Under the pieces are notes generated by a model that was given only the letters and a program-made list of their open reading frames with translations, was not told the DNA's origin and did no database searches. A program made the position numbers and the translations under genes. Below, piece by piece: positions 30,331 through 40,400 of a stretch of DNA of 64,000 nucleotides; within the stretch, counting starts at the first letter, position 1; the number at the start of each line of letters is the position of its first letter. The DNA comes from Aeromonas encheleia (GTDB lineage: Bacteria; Pseudomonadota; Gammaproteobacteria; Enterobacterales; Aeromonadaceae), in NCBI RefSeq assembly GCF_900637545.1, contig NZ_LR134376.1:2189001-2253000 (forward strand), read 5' to 3'.

Positions 30331-31563
30331 TCAGGTTCTGCGGCGCCATGCCAGCGGCAACAACAGGAGGCCGAGCAGCCCTATGCTGCCGCCACCGGAG
30401 GAGGTGGTCGCCGCGTTGTACGACTCAGTGCCGGACGAGGAACCGCCGGCGATGGCCGCATCGGTCTCGCGTCGCGGGGTGGTGACGGCGATGAGGCTTG
30501 CATCGAGACGCTGGCTGGCCCCATTGGGTTGGGTGGCGTTGAGTCTCAACCGGTAGAGCTGATAGGTGTCCGGCGTGAAGTTCGCATCGAAGCGCAGCTT
30601 GATGCGGCATTGCTCGCCTGCCGCCAGCACGGACGGGCACTCGTTTCGCATGGCCGGGGCGTCGGTGGTGGCGCCGTTCAGGGTGATCGCTTCGGCCGAT
30701 CCGTTGAGCACCGTATAGCTGACCCAGCTGTGCTGGCCGGCGGGCAGGGCAACCAGTTGATGGCTGGTGAGGCTGACGGCGTTCATCTTCTCGGCCAGCC
30801 AGTCTCTGAACAGGGGTGCGAAGGTATAGCCCCCTGGCTGTCCCAGGCCGCAGCGTTGACTGCCATAGCTGGTAATGCCGATGAGGCCGCTCTGGTCGGT
30901 GAGGGGGCCGCCACTGTCGCCCCGGCAGGTATCCTGGCCGACTATATTCCCGGCGAAGATATGAGTCTGGGTATTGTCATACATCCAGCGATCCCTGAAC
31001 CCCTGAAATGCCAGCTCGACTCTCAGTAATTGCGGGCTGGTGAGGCTGGTGTTGGGATTAATTCCGCCATATCCCCAGGCCGAAAAACGAGAGCCGTTAT
31101 TATAATCTGCGGGCGTCTCCTTGGCGGAGATGGGCAGGGTATTATTTTTGCTGGCGGTATTCAGGTGCAGCAGCGCAATATCCGAGTCGGCCTCCATATG
31201 GCCGGTACCGATATTTCTGATGAAGCCGCTGAGATAAGTGTCATGCATGATGATCTGATCGACCCTGATGCGCGCATGAGGCTTGCTGAGATCGCTCACC
31301 CCGATGGCCACCTGCATGCCGTCGAGCTTGGCCTCTTCCAGACAGTGGGCGGCGGTGAGCACCCAGTCCTTGGCAATCAGGGTGCCGCCACAGTAATTGC
31401 GCCACTGACCGTCGCTGTCGTTGCCGATGGCCACCATCCAGCTGGGCGCCGGGGTGGTGGTCCCGCCGAGAATACGCGGCACAGCGGCTTGTTGCCCATG
31501 GGCGACGGATGCAAATAATGACAACATGGTCAGCGATAATGTCTTCATGCTGGTATCGAGCAT
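30331..31563 (-). CDS. Secreted trypsin-like serine protease with GlyGly-CTERM anchor
   Basis: A 410-residue S1-family protease. After a signal peptide (MKTLSLTMLSLFASVAHG) the zymogen cleavage site is PRILGG; the catalytic triad is TAAHC (His), DSDIALL (Asp) and CRGDSGGP (Ser). A second domain (about 245-365) resembles an immunoglobulin-like accessory domain. The C-terminus is SSGGGSIGLLGLLLLPLAWRRR, the GlyGly-CTERM sorting signal cut by rhombosortase in Vibrio, Shewanella and Aeromonas. Type II export followed by cell-surface attachment is expected by family. The start may be 31548 instead. Confidence 0.92.
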   Translation of the reverse strand: MLDTSMKTLSLTMLSLFASVAHGQQAAVPRILGGTTTPAPSWMVAIGNDSDGQWRNYCGGTLIAKDWVLTAAHCLEEAKLDGMQVAIGVSDLSKPHARIRVDQIIMHDTYLSGFIRNIGTGHMEADSDIALLHLNTASKNNTLPISAKETPADYNNGSRFSAWGYGGINPNTSLTSPQLLRVELAFQGFRDRWMYDNTQTHIFAGNIVGQDTCRGDSGGPLTDQSGLIGITSYGSQRCGLGQPGGYTFAPLFRDWLAEKMNAVSLTSHQLVALPAGQHSWVSYTVLNGSAEAITLNGATTDAPAMRNECPSVLAAGEQCRIKLRFDANFTPDTYQLYRLRLNATQPNGASQRLDASLIAVTTPRRETDAAIAGGSSSGTESYNAATTSSGGGSIGLLGLLLLPLAWRRRT

Positions 31564-31979
31564 ATTACTGTCTCTTTTGTTATTAATAATGAATCTGCGA
31601 ATGTATTAAATGATACAGCGGTGAGTCATTTGAATATCGTGATCGGCGCGGTGGTTTTAAATATTTATTTGTTTATTCATTTAATGATAACATCATCGAT
31701 GGTGTATAAAACGACCTTAAAATGATGCTTATATATTGCATGGTAAATTCAGCCAGCAACGAATATCGGTCACCCTGGCTAGCCGCTTATTATTCTGCTT
31801 GATATCAATTCGCCATGTGGGTGGGTGCTGCCCGCGCCGGGCAAAGATCGCCATATAAGGGCGAGCGCCGGCGTGGCGGTGAGGGAGTGAGGTAAGGGTG
31901 GCCAGCCACCCAATTCCCAGTCTCTCCTGGCGAGGGCCGCGCTGGCCCAGATAGAGAAGGGTGGGCATTTATCCTGGGC
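31564..31979. other. A+T-rich intergenic region upstream of the protease
   Basis: About 415 bases without a supported gene. The part nearest the protease (31590-31740) is clearly A+T-rich relative to the rest of the window and probably holds the protease promoter. A short frame at 31729-31968 has no ribosome site and is not called. Confidence 0.5.
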
Positions 31980-32888
31980 TTACTCTTCCTCCAGCGGCCT
32001 GAAGCAGTCAACCAGATGGTCGATCAGGGCGCGAACTGAGGGCAGCAGTCCCCGGCGCGAGGGGAAGACGGCGTGGATGACTTCCCGGCGAGGGGCCCAG
32101 TCCGGCAGCAGCCGGATGAGCCGGCCGTCCGCCAGGGGCTCCCGCACCATCATGGCGGGCAACTGCACCACTCCCACGCCGTCGATCGCCCCCTGGCGCA
32201 GGGTCTGCATGTCGGTCGCCACAAAACGGGGGCTGTGATGCTGCTTCACCTGTGCCCCTTCCGGCCCCTGCAGCGTCCAGTGATGACCCTCTATACTGGG
32301 CCCGTGCCCCAGGCTGGGCCAGGACAGCAGATCGGCGGGGGCCCGTGGCACCCCATGCCGCTCGAGCAGGATTGGGCTGGCGACCAGGTACTGGTTCGCA
32401 TGGCCCAGCACCCGCATGGCCAGATCGCTGTCTTCCAGCGGCAGCGGCCGCACCCTTATCGCCATGTCCAACCCCTCGGCCACCACGTCGACCGCCCGGT
32501 TCACCCCGATCAGTTGCACGCTGACGCTGGGATACTGCAGGGCGAACGCCACCAGCATGCTGCCGACATGGGCATGCTGCAGGTCGAGCGGACAGGAGAG
32601 CCGCACCAGGCCGCAAGGAGCCTGATGAGTGGATTCAATTACGGCCTGGGCCGCCTCGGCCTCGACCAGCACGGCGCGGCAGCGGGCATAATATGCCTGG
32701 CCCAGCTCGGTGACCGTGAAGCTGCGGGTCGAGCGCTGGATGAGCCGCACCCCCAGCCGCTCCTCCAGCATGGCGATGCGGCGACTGAGCTTGGATTTGG
32801 GCATACCGAGCGCCCTGCCGGCCTGGGCAAAGCCGCCGTGATCCACCACCTGGACGTAGTAATAGAGATCGTTGAGGTCTTGTTGCAT
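31980..32888 (-). CDS. LysR-family transcriptional regulator
   Basis: A 302-residue LysR regulator. The winged helix (residues 3-62) is DLNDLYYYVQVVDHGGFAQA through SKLSRRIAMLEERLGV; the effector-binding domain follows (about 90-295). It is divergent from the pirin gene, a pairing seen in many proteobacteria in which the LysR protein often controls the neighbour. The ligand is unknown. Confidence 0.93.
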   Translation of the reverse strand: MQQDLNDLYYYVQVVDHGGFAQAGRALGMPKSKLSRRIAMLEERLGVRLIQRSTRSFTVTELGQAYYARCRAVLVEAEAAQAVIESTHQAPCGLVRLSCPLDLQHAHVGSMLVAFALQYPSVSVQLIGVNRAVDVVAEGLDMAIRVRPLPLEDSDLAMRVLGHANQYLVASPILLERHGVPRAPADLLSWPSLGHGPSIEGHHWTLQGPEGAQVKQHHSPRFVATDMQTLRQGAIDGVGVVQLPAMMVREPLADGRLIRLLPDWAPRREVIHAVFPSRRGLLPSVRALIDHLVDCFRPLEEE

Positions 32889-33006
32889 CGCTTATCGTTC
32901 ACAAAATAGGACTCTGACGTCAAATAATACGCCTACCGCGAATATCGTTCTATATGCAGACTGTATCCAACGCCACCATCTCGGAGCGGCAACCTTGGAG
33001 AGCATC

Positions 33007-33873
33007 ATGAAAAAAGTTATCGGTATCTACAGTGCACCTCGCCAACACTGGGTTGGCGACGGTTTCCCGGTGCGTTCGTTGTTCTCGTACCACAGCCACG
33101 GCAAGGCGCTCAGCCCCTTCCTGTTGCTGGACAGGGCCGGGCCGGCGGAATTCGAGCCCGGCGACCATGCCCGTGGCGTGGGTCAGCATCCGCACCGCGG
33201 CTTCGAGACGGTCACCATCGTCTATGAGGGGGAGGTCGCCCACCGCGATTCGACCGGCCAGGGCGGCGTGATCGGCCCAGGCGACGTGCAGTGGATGAGC
33301 GCCGCCGCCGGCATCATGCACGAGGAATTCCACTCGGAGGCCTTCACCCGTGCGGGCGGTACCCTTGACATGGTGCAGCTCTGGGTCAACTTGCCCGCCA
33401 GGGACAAGATGTCGGCGCCGGGCTATCAGGCCATCCGCAGCGACAGCATCCCCGAGGTCGCCTTGCCCGACGGGGCGGGTAGCGTGCGCCTCATCGCGGG
33501 CGACTACGCCGGTCGGCAGGGGCCCGCCCGCACCTTCTCGCCCATGAACGTCTGGGATCTGCGGCTCAAGGGCGGGGCCAGCCTGCTGCTCCCCGCGGTC
33601 GATGGCTGGAACACGGCCATAGTGGTGCTCAAGGGATCGGTGCGCATCAATGGTCAGGAGGAGGCGGGCGAGGCACAGCTGGTGCTGCTGGATCCCCGCG
33701 GCAGTGACGTCCAGTTTGAGACCCGCGAGGGGGCCGTGCTGTTGCTGATCAGCGGTGAACCCATCGATGAGCCGATCGTGGGCTATGGCCCCTTCGTCAT
33801 GAACTCGCAGGAGGAGATCACTCAGGCGATCGATGACTTCAACAGCGGACGCTTCGCCAATATCGCCCATTGA
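33007..33873 (+). CDS. Pirin-family protein
   Basis: A 288-residue bicupin of the pirin family. Metal ligands are visible: HPHRGFETVTIVYEGEVAHRD and later AGIMHEE. Family members bind iron; some have quercetin dioxygenase activity, others regulate enzymes, so the role here is unresolved. GGAG lies just before the ATG at 33007. The LysR gene is divergent and a strong terminator follows. Confidence 0.92.
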   Translation: MKKVIGIYSAPRQHWVGDGFPVRSLFSYHSHGKALSPFLLLDRAGPAEFEPGDHARGVGQHPHRGFETVTIVYEGEVAHRDSTGQGGVIGPGDVQWMSAAAGIMHEEFHSEAFTRAGGTLDMVQLWVNLPARDKMSAPGYQAIRSDSIPEVALPDGAGSVRLIAGDYAGRQGPARTFSPMNVWDLRLKGGASLLLPAVDGWNTAIVVLKGSVRINGQEEAGEAQLVLLDPRGSDVQFETREGAVLLLISGEPIDEPIVGYGPFVMNSQEEITQAIDDFNSGRFANIAH

Positions 33874-33904
33874 TCCTCAGCGGCGTGCTTGATGTCGTCG
33901 GATA

Positions 33905-33940
33905 AAACAAACAAAGCGCCCGATGGCGCTTTGTTTGTTT
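33905..33940. terminator. Bidirectional terminator, pirin / YjiH
   Basis: A perfect 16-bp stem (33905-33920 with 33925-33940), CGAT loop, A-rich on the left and T-rich on the right. It ends both convergent genes. Confidence 0.93.
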
Positions 33941-33961
33941 CTGACGGGTGGTAACGGGGGA

Positions 33962-35284
33962 CTAGCTCAGCCAGCCCAGCGCCATTGCCAGCCGGCCACA
34001 GAGCGCGGCCAGTATGATGCCGAGCAGGGTGCGCAGCAGCCAGATCATCACCAGCTGGCCCACGCTCACCGGGATCTTGGTGGCCAGGACGCAGGGGATG
34101 GAGGCGGAGAAGAACAGCACCGAGCTCACCGACACCACGGCCGCGACATAGCGCACCAGCAGATCGGCGTCCTTGAGCAGGATGGCGGGCAGGAACATCT
34201 CCGCCAGCCCCGCCGCGAGCGCCCTGGCCGTGACCAGCGGCTCGCCCAGATCCAGCAGCCAGGTCAGGGGCCACAGCAACCAGCCAAGCAGATCGAACAG
34301 CGGCGTGTGTTGCGCCAGCAACAGCCCGAGCAGGCCGACCGACAGGATGGTGGGCACCACGGCGGCCGCCATGTAGAGCCCATCCTTGAGGTTGTCCTTG
34401 AGCTGGCGCAGCACGGGATCCGCCTGGTTGGCCTGGGTCAGCCCCGAATCCAGCGCGGCTTGCCAGCGGCTCTTGCCGGCGGGCAGGGGCTCATCGGTCT
34501 CGCCGTGGTGCGCCATGCCGGAGATGGGGGGCACCCGCGCCAGGATGGCGGTGATGACGAAGGTGATCACCAGAGTGGACCAGAAGTAGAAGTTCCAGTG
34601 CTCCATCAGGTTGAGGGTCTTGGCCACGATGATCATGAAGGCGGCCGACACCGTGGAGAAGCCGGTCGCGATGATGACCGCCTCCCGCACCGTGTACTTG
34701 CCCGCCAGGAAGACCCGGTTGGTGATGAGCAGGCCGACCGAATAGCTGCCGACGAAGGAGGCGACCGCATCGATGGCGGAGTGGCCTGGGGTACGCCAGA
34801 GTGGCCGCATCACGGGTTGCATCAGCACCCCGATAAACTCGAGCAGGCCGAAGCCGAGCAGGAAGGTGAGGGCCATGGCGCCGATGGGGACGATGAGGCC
34901 CACCGACATGGCCAGCTTGTCGAACAGGAAGGGCAGCCGATCCTGGGTCATCAGCCAGGCCGGCCCCACGCCGGCCACATACATAACGGCCAGCCCCAGC
35001 CCGAGCAGCTTGAACAGGCTCAACAGCCGGTCGATGGGGCGGGCCCGCCAGCGGCCATCCAGCAGGGGGGTGATGGCGCCATAGGCGATCAGCAGCAGGA
35101 TCAGCCCCAGGGCCAGCGGACGCTGCGCCATCAGGAATCCGGCCAGGTGATCCACCAGTATGGTGCTGCGTCCCGCCAGCTCAAAGGGCACGAAAAAGAT
35201 GGCGATGCCCAACACACTGGTCAGCAGCAGCTTGATGCCTACCCCCGGTTTGACGGGAGCGGCGAGTACCTGTTCAGGTTCCAT
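33962..35284 (-). CDS. YjiH-family membrane protein (nucleoside-recognition GATE domains)
   Basis: A 440-residue integral membrane protein with about ten hydrophobic segments, resembling E. coli YjiH. The GATE-type repeats appear around SFVGSYSVGLLITNRVF and the later half ending in SIPCVLATKIPVSVGQ. Transport substrate is unknown. ATG 35284 is chosen for its AAGGAGG; the frame is open further to 35383. The LuxR gene upstream is divergent. Confidence 0.85.
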   Translation of the reverse strand: MEPEQVLAAPVKPGVGIKLLLTSVLGIAIFFVPFELAGRSTILVDHLAGFLMAQRPLALGLILLLIAYGAITPLLDGRWRARPIDRLLSLFKLLGLGLAVMYVAGVGPAWLMTQDRLPFLFDKLAMSVGLIVPIGAMALTFLLGFGLLEFIGVLMQPVMRPLWRTPGHSAIDAVASFVGSYSVGLLITNRVFLAGKYTVREAVIIATGFSTVSAAFMIIVAKTLNLMEHWNFYFWSTLVITFVITAILARVPPISGMAHHGETDEPLPAGKSRWQAALDSGLTQANQADPVLRQLKDNLKDGLYMAAAVVPTILSVGLLGLLLAQHTPLFDLLGWLLWPLTWLLDLGEPLVTARALAAGLAEMFLPAILLKDADLLVRYVAAVVSVSSVLFFSASIPCVLATKIPVSVGQLVMIWLLRTLLGIILAALCGRLAMALGWLS

Positions 35285-35732
35285 TCTTCCTCCTTGTGAT
35301 CCCCATGGGGCAACTCCTTTTGTGGTGTGAAATTGTATATACAATATCCATCCAAGGCCGAAAGGAAAGCAATAAATAAACAAATGCGCAACATTCGGTT
35401 AATTTGGGTCTCGTATGAGGTTTGATTGTTGTTGGCAGGGGGAGGCAGGGGTGGAGACCCAGGGGGCAGCAGGAGGAGAAAAAATGGCTGCCGAGGGGAA
35501 GGTAAAGCGCAGTGCCTGGAAAAGTGTGCGGGACAAACCTGTGGTATAACGACAAAAGCAATATGAAACATTAGCTTGGATTTAAAAATTCCCTGCCCCT
35601 TCATTCATAGAGACTTTTCTCATTACTATTTATGGATTGGTCATAAAACCTTTGTTCATTTGACTACTTTTCGAGTTTCCCATTGCAGAGTAAGATGCCA
35701 CTTCAATAAAAATAAGAATTGGGAGTTCGGGT
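35285..35732. other. Divergent intergenic region upstream of YjiH and the LuxR gene
   Basis: 448 bases with no supported gene; A+T-rich next to the LuxR gene (35570-35730). It probably carries promoters for both divergent genes. No strong hairpin was seen. Confidence 0.5.
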
Positions 35733-36803
35733 GTGAAGGCATTAGAAAAAGAAAGGATATCGCCGTATATCAGCCAGTTATACGAGTGCGGTATTAATGA
35801 CTCTGACATTAAGTTGGTGGTGGACCAATTTCGCTCCGACCTGTCCGGCAGCTCGTCCCTGTTCTTATTGCGGGATGATGACAAGAGCGACGGTATCAAG
35901 CTCTTCTCCAGCGGCCTGAGCGAGGCACAGCAGCAGTTCTATGTGCAGCACCATCGCCAGGATGTGTGGTTCAACCATTACCTGGACAAGGGCTGCCAGG
36001 GCATCGTGAGCGCCAACGCCATCTCCAACTCCGCCGGCCTGCTGGCCAGTTTTGGCGCCCAGTTCGCGGCGGGCGGCGTCTGCCGGGTGAAGGGACGCGG
36101 TCTCAGCAGCCTGTGCAGTTATCGCGGCGCCGCCCAGGATGACTTCAGTGCCCAGGATCTCACTTCCCTGACCGAAATTTATTCCGGCCTGGCTGCCTGG
36201 AGTCAGCATTATTGGAACCTGCTGGCCCTGGAAACTCAGAACTATCAGCTACAACAGTTGGTGAAAAACCATAATAAGCCCAGTGCCATCATCGATGACA
36301 AAGGCCATATTCATTATTCCAATGTGGCGTTTAACCGGATCTCCGATGAAAATGTGGAGTTGCGGGCGATAAATGGTATTTTCTCGCTGCAAAATAAGGA
36401 GCAGCAACGCCAGCTCAAGGAGATATTGAATGGCTTTGCCTATCTGCTACCGGGGGCGAGCGCTTATATGTCCATTCCCCGTCAGGCCAATTTAAGGCCG
36501 CTGCTGATCCAGTGCACCCTGATGAGTGGGCTCAGCCGCTTCGAGCGTTATGTCGAGGTGGTGCTGCGCGATCCCGAGCACTCCTTCAACCCGGATATCG
36601 AGGCGCTGGCCAGCCTCTATCCCCTCACCATAGGCGAGAAGGAGCTGCTGGTGCTGATGAGCAAGGGCTACAGCAGCAACGACATCGCCGAGCTGCGGGG
36701 AGTCAAGGTCGAGACCGTCCGCTCCACCCTGAAGGGGGTGTTCAAGAAGACCGACTGCCACAGCCAGAACGAGCTTCTGCTGCTGCTGCAATCCATCTCC
36801 TGA
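35733..36803 (+). CDS. LuxR-family transcriptional regulator, PAS-like sensor region
   Basis: A 356-residue regulator. The C-terminal LuxR helix-turn-helix is at about 295-353 (YPLTIGEKELLVLMSKGYSS, VKVETVRSTLKGVFKKT). A PAS-like fold is likely at about 190-275 (PSAIIDDKGHIHYSNVAFNRIS). The N-terminal 180 residues match nothing I recognise; no autoinducer-binding signature of LuxR is present. GTG start with GGGAG 7 bases upstream. The neighbouring CBS gene lies 84 bases downstream on the same strand. Confidence 0.85.
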   Translation: MKALEKERISPYISQLYECGINDSDIKLVVDQFRSDLSGSSSLFLLRDDDKSDGIKLFSSGLSEAQQQFYVQHHRQDVWFNHYLDKGCQGIVSANAISNSAGLLASFGAQFAAGGVCRVKGRGLSSLCSYRGAAQDDFSAQDLTSLTEIYSGLAAWSQHYWNLLALETQNYQLQQLVKNHNKPSAIIDDKGHIHYSNVAFNRISDENVELRAINGIFSLQNKEQQRQLKEILNGFAYLLPGASAYMSIPRQANLRPLLIQCTLMSGLSRFERYVEVVLRDPEHSFNPDIEALASLYPLTIGEKELLVLMSKGYSSNDIAELRGVKVETVRSTLKGVFKKTDCHSQNELLLLLQSIS

Positions 36804-36886
36804 GGTGCCGCCAGCTATGCTTGGAGTGAGCCGGACATAGTGCCCGGCTTGCGCCTCCCGCCCGGGAGGCCTGTGGGGGAAGCGTC

Positions 36887-37309
36887 ATGGAATCACTCAA
36901 GGCGAAGGATTATATGCAGACCAGGCCCATCACGTTCGGCGCGGACATGATGGTGCAGACGGCGGTCGCCAAGTTTCTCAACAGCCACCAGCTCGGCGGC
37001 CCTGTGGTGGATGCCAAGGGCCATCTGATCGGCTGGGTGTCAGAGCAGGACTGCATCGCCGTCATGTTGAAAGAGGCCTATCACTGCGAGCAGGTGGCCC
37101 AGGTCAAGGATGTGATGCGCAAGGAGGTGCTGGCGGTCGGACCCGACACCAGCATCCTGGAGCTGGCGGAGATGATGATGGGCCAGAAACCCAAGATCTA
37201 TCCGGTGGTGGAGGAGGGGCGCCTGCTCGGGGTGATCAGCCGCCACAACGTGATGCAGGCAATCCATGCCCAGTTGGGCACCTGCTTCGTGCATCAGGCC
37301 AGGGGCTGA
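36887..37309 (+). CDS. CBS-domain protein
   Basis: A 140-residue protein consisting of two CBS motifs (about 8-65 and 72-132; VDAKGHLIGWVSEQDC, VEEGRLLGVISRHNVM). Such tandem pairs bind adenosyl ligands. It is otherwise featureless and no partner is encoded adjacent. GGGGGAAG precedes the ATG. Confidence 0.9.
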   Translation: MESLKAKDYMQTRPITFGADMMVQTAVAKFLNSHQLGGPVVDAKGHLIGWVSEQDCIAVMLKEAYHCEQVAQVKDVMRKEVLAVGPDTSILELAEMMMGQKPKIYPVVEEGRLLGVISRHNVMQAIHAQLGTCFVHQARG

Positions 37310-37485
37310 CGCCCGGCTCGACATTCGTCATCAGGAGCAGGCCGGGTGCCTGCTCTTTTCATCCGCACCATTGCGCTTATCCGGACTCGGCACGCTTTAA
37401 GGCTTGCACCGCTCCCGCCCGCTCTTTAGGATCTCCCCAGCTATCGATATGGCCCCCCGCGGGCTTTCTATAAGGAATCTGTACC

Positions 37486-40400
37486 TTGTCTCTCTCTATC
37501 GAGGCGCTGCGCCGCCGTCTCTCTGCCTGCATGAATCTTGATGCCCGTCGCCTTTCCAGTCGCCTGCACGGGGTCAAGAAATTGCCTGAGGGCAAACAGA
37601 CCGCCGTGCTGGAGACCCTGGCCGCCGAGCTGGACAGCGCCGAGGCGCGCTATCGCTCCCGCCTGGCGGGGGTGCCCAAGGTCACCTACCCGGCCAACCT
37701 GCCGGTCAGCCAGAAGCAGGCCGAGATCGCCAAGGCGATCAGTGAGCATCAGGTGGTGATCATCGCCGGCGAAACCGGCTCGGGCAAGACCACCCAGATC
37801 CCCAAGATCTGCCTGGCGCTCGGGCGCGGGGTGAAAGGCTACATAGGCCACACCCAGCCGCGCCGGCTGGCGGCCCGTACCGTGGCGGCCCGCATCGCCG
37901 AGGAGATGCAGTCCGAGCTCGGCCAGTACGTGGGCTACAAGGTGCGCTTCACCGATCAGGTGAGCGAGCAGACCCACATCAAGCTGATGACCGACGGCAT
38001 CCTGCTGGCGGAGATCCAGCACGATCGGATGCTGACCCAGTACGACACCATCATCATCGATGAGGCCCACGAGCGCAGCCTCAACATCGACTTCATCCTG
38101 GGCTACCTCAAGCAGCTGCTGCCGAGGCGGCCGGATCTCAAGGTGATCATCACCTCGGCCACCATAGATCCCCAGCGCTTCTCCAATCACTTCAACCAGG
38201 CGCCGGTGATAGAAGTGTCCGGTCGCACCTACCCGGTGGAGGTGCGCTATCGCCCGCTGCTGGAGGGTGAGGGGGATCGCGACGAACTGCAGGGCATCTT
38301 CGATGCGGTCGAGGAGCTGGCGCGCGAAGGACTGGGGGACATCCTCATCTTCATGAACGGCGAGCGGGAGATCCGCGACACCACCGACGCCCTGCGCAAG
38401 CTCAACCTGCGCGATACCGAGGTGCTGCCGCTCTACGCGCGCCTCTCCAACAGCGAACAGAACAAGGTGTTCCAGCAGCACGCGGGGCGGCGCATCGTGC
38501 TCGCCACCAACGTGGCGGAGACCTCGCTGACGGTGCCGGGCATCCGCTATGTGATCGATCCGGGTACCGCCCGCATAAGCCGCTACTCCTGGCGCACCAA
38601 GGTGCAGCGTCTGCCCATAGAGCCGGTCTCCCAGGCCAGCGCCAACCAGCGCATGGGGCGCTGCGGTCGGGTCGCGGACGGTATCTGCATCCGCCTCTAC
38701 AGCGAGGAAGATTTCAACAACAGACCCGCCTTCACCGATCCCGAGATCCTGCGCACCAACCTGGCCTCGGTCATCCTGCAGATGCTGGCGCTGGGCCTTG
38801 GCAACATGGAGGCCTTCCCCTTCGTCGAGCCGCCGGAGTCGCGCCACATCAAGGACGGTCTCTCCCTGCTCAAGGAGCTGGAGGCGGTGCGCGAGCTGCC
38901 CGCCAGCCGCGAGCAGGAGCCCAAGCTGCAGCTGACCGAGAGTGGCCGCCAGCTGTCGCGTATCCCGCTTGATCCCAGGCTCGCCAAGATGGTGATCACG
39001 GCGGCGCAGACCGGCTGCCTGAGCGAGGTGATGGTGATCACCGCTGGCTTGAGCATCCAGGATCCGCGCGAGCGGCCCATGGAGAAGAAGCAGGCCGCCG
39101 ACGAGCAGCACCGCCGCTTCGAGGATAAGGAGTCCGACTTCCTCGCCTTCGTCAACCTGTGGAACTACCTGAAAGAGCAGCAAGACCTGCTGGGCAGCAA
39201 CCCGTTCCGCCGCCTGTGTCAGAAGGAGTTTCTCTCCTACCTGCGGGTGCGCGAGTGGCAGGATATCCACTTCCAACTGCGCCAGACGGTGAAAGAGCTG
39301 GGCTTCAAGAGCAACTCGGAGCCCGCTGACTTCAAGACGGTGCACTGCGCCCTGCTGACCGGCCTGCTCAGCCACATCGGCAACAAGGATCTGGAGAAAC
39401 CGGAGTTTCTGGGGGCCCGCAACGGTCGCTTCCACCTCTTCCCGGCCTCCGGCCTGTTCAAGAAGCCGCCCAAGTGGGTGATGGCCGCCGAGCTGGTGGA
39501 GACCTCCCGCCTCTATGCCCGCATCAACGGCCGCATCGAGCCCGAGTGGGTGGAGCCGCTGGCCGGTCACCTCATCAAGCTGCATCACAGCGACCCCCAC
39601 TGGTCGAAGAAGAACGGCGCCGTCATGGCCAAGGAGAAGGTGACCCTCTATGGCCTGACCCTGGTCAACGAGCGGCTCATCAACTTCAGCACCCTGGATC
39701 CCGTCCTGTGCCGTGAGCTGTTCATCCGCCGCGCCCTGGTGGAGGGGGACTTCGAGACCCGCCATCGCTTCTTCGGCGAGAACCGCAAGCTGCTGGCCGA
39801 GGTGGAGGCGCTGGAGCACAAGTCGCGCCGCCGCGACATCCTGGTGGATGACGAGGACCTGTTCCGCTTCTACGACGCCCGCTTGCCCCAGGAGGTGATC
39901 TCCAGCCGTCACTTCGACAAGTGGTGGAAGGAGGCGCAGAAGCAGGATCCCGAACTGCTCAACTTCGAGCGGGAGATGCTGATGAAGGGGGATGCGGCCC
40001 ACATCAGCGATCTCGACTACCCGAACTTCTGGCAGCAGGGGCGGCTCAAGCTCAAGCTGAGCTACCAGTTCGAGCCTGGGGAGGCGGCCGACGGCGTCAC
40101 CCTGCACATCCCGCTGCCGCTGCTCAACCAGGTGGAGGTGAAAGGCTTCGAGTGGCTGATCCCCGGCCTGCGTCACGAGCTGCTGGTGGCGCTGATCAAG
40201 TCGATGCCAAAGCCGATGCGCAAGAACTTCGTGCCGGCCCCCAACTATGCCGATGCGCTGCTCGCCAGCATCAACCCCGAGCAGGGGCCGCTGCTGGACG
40301 AGATGGAGCGCCAGCTGCGGCGCATGACAGGGGTGACGGTGCCGCGCGAGGCCTGGGATTGGTCGGCGGTGCCCGATCACCTGAAACTCACCTTCCGGGT

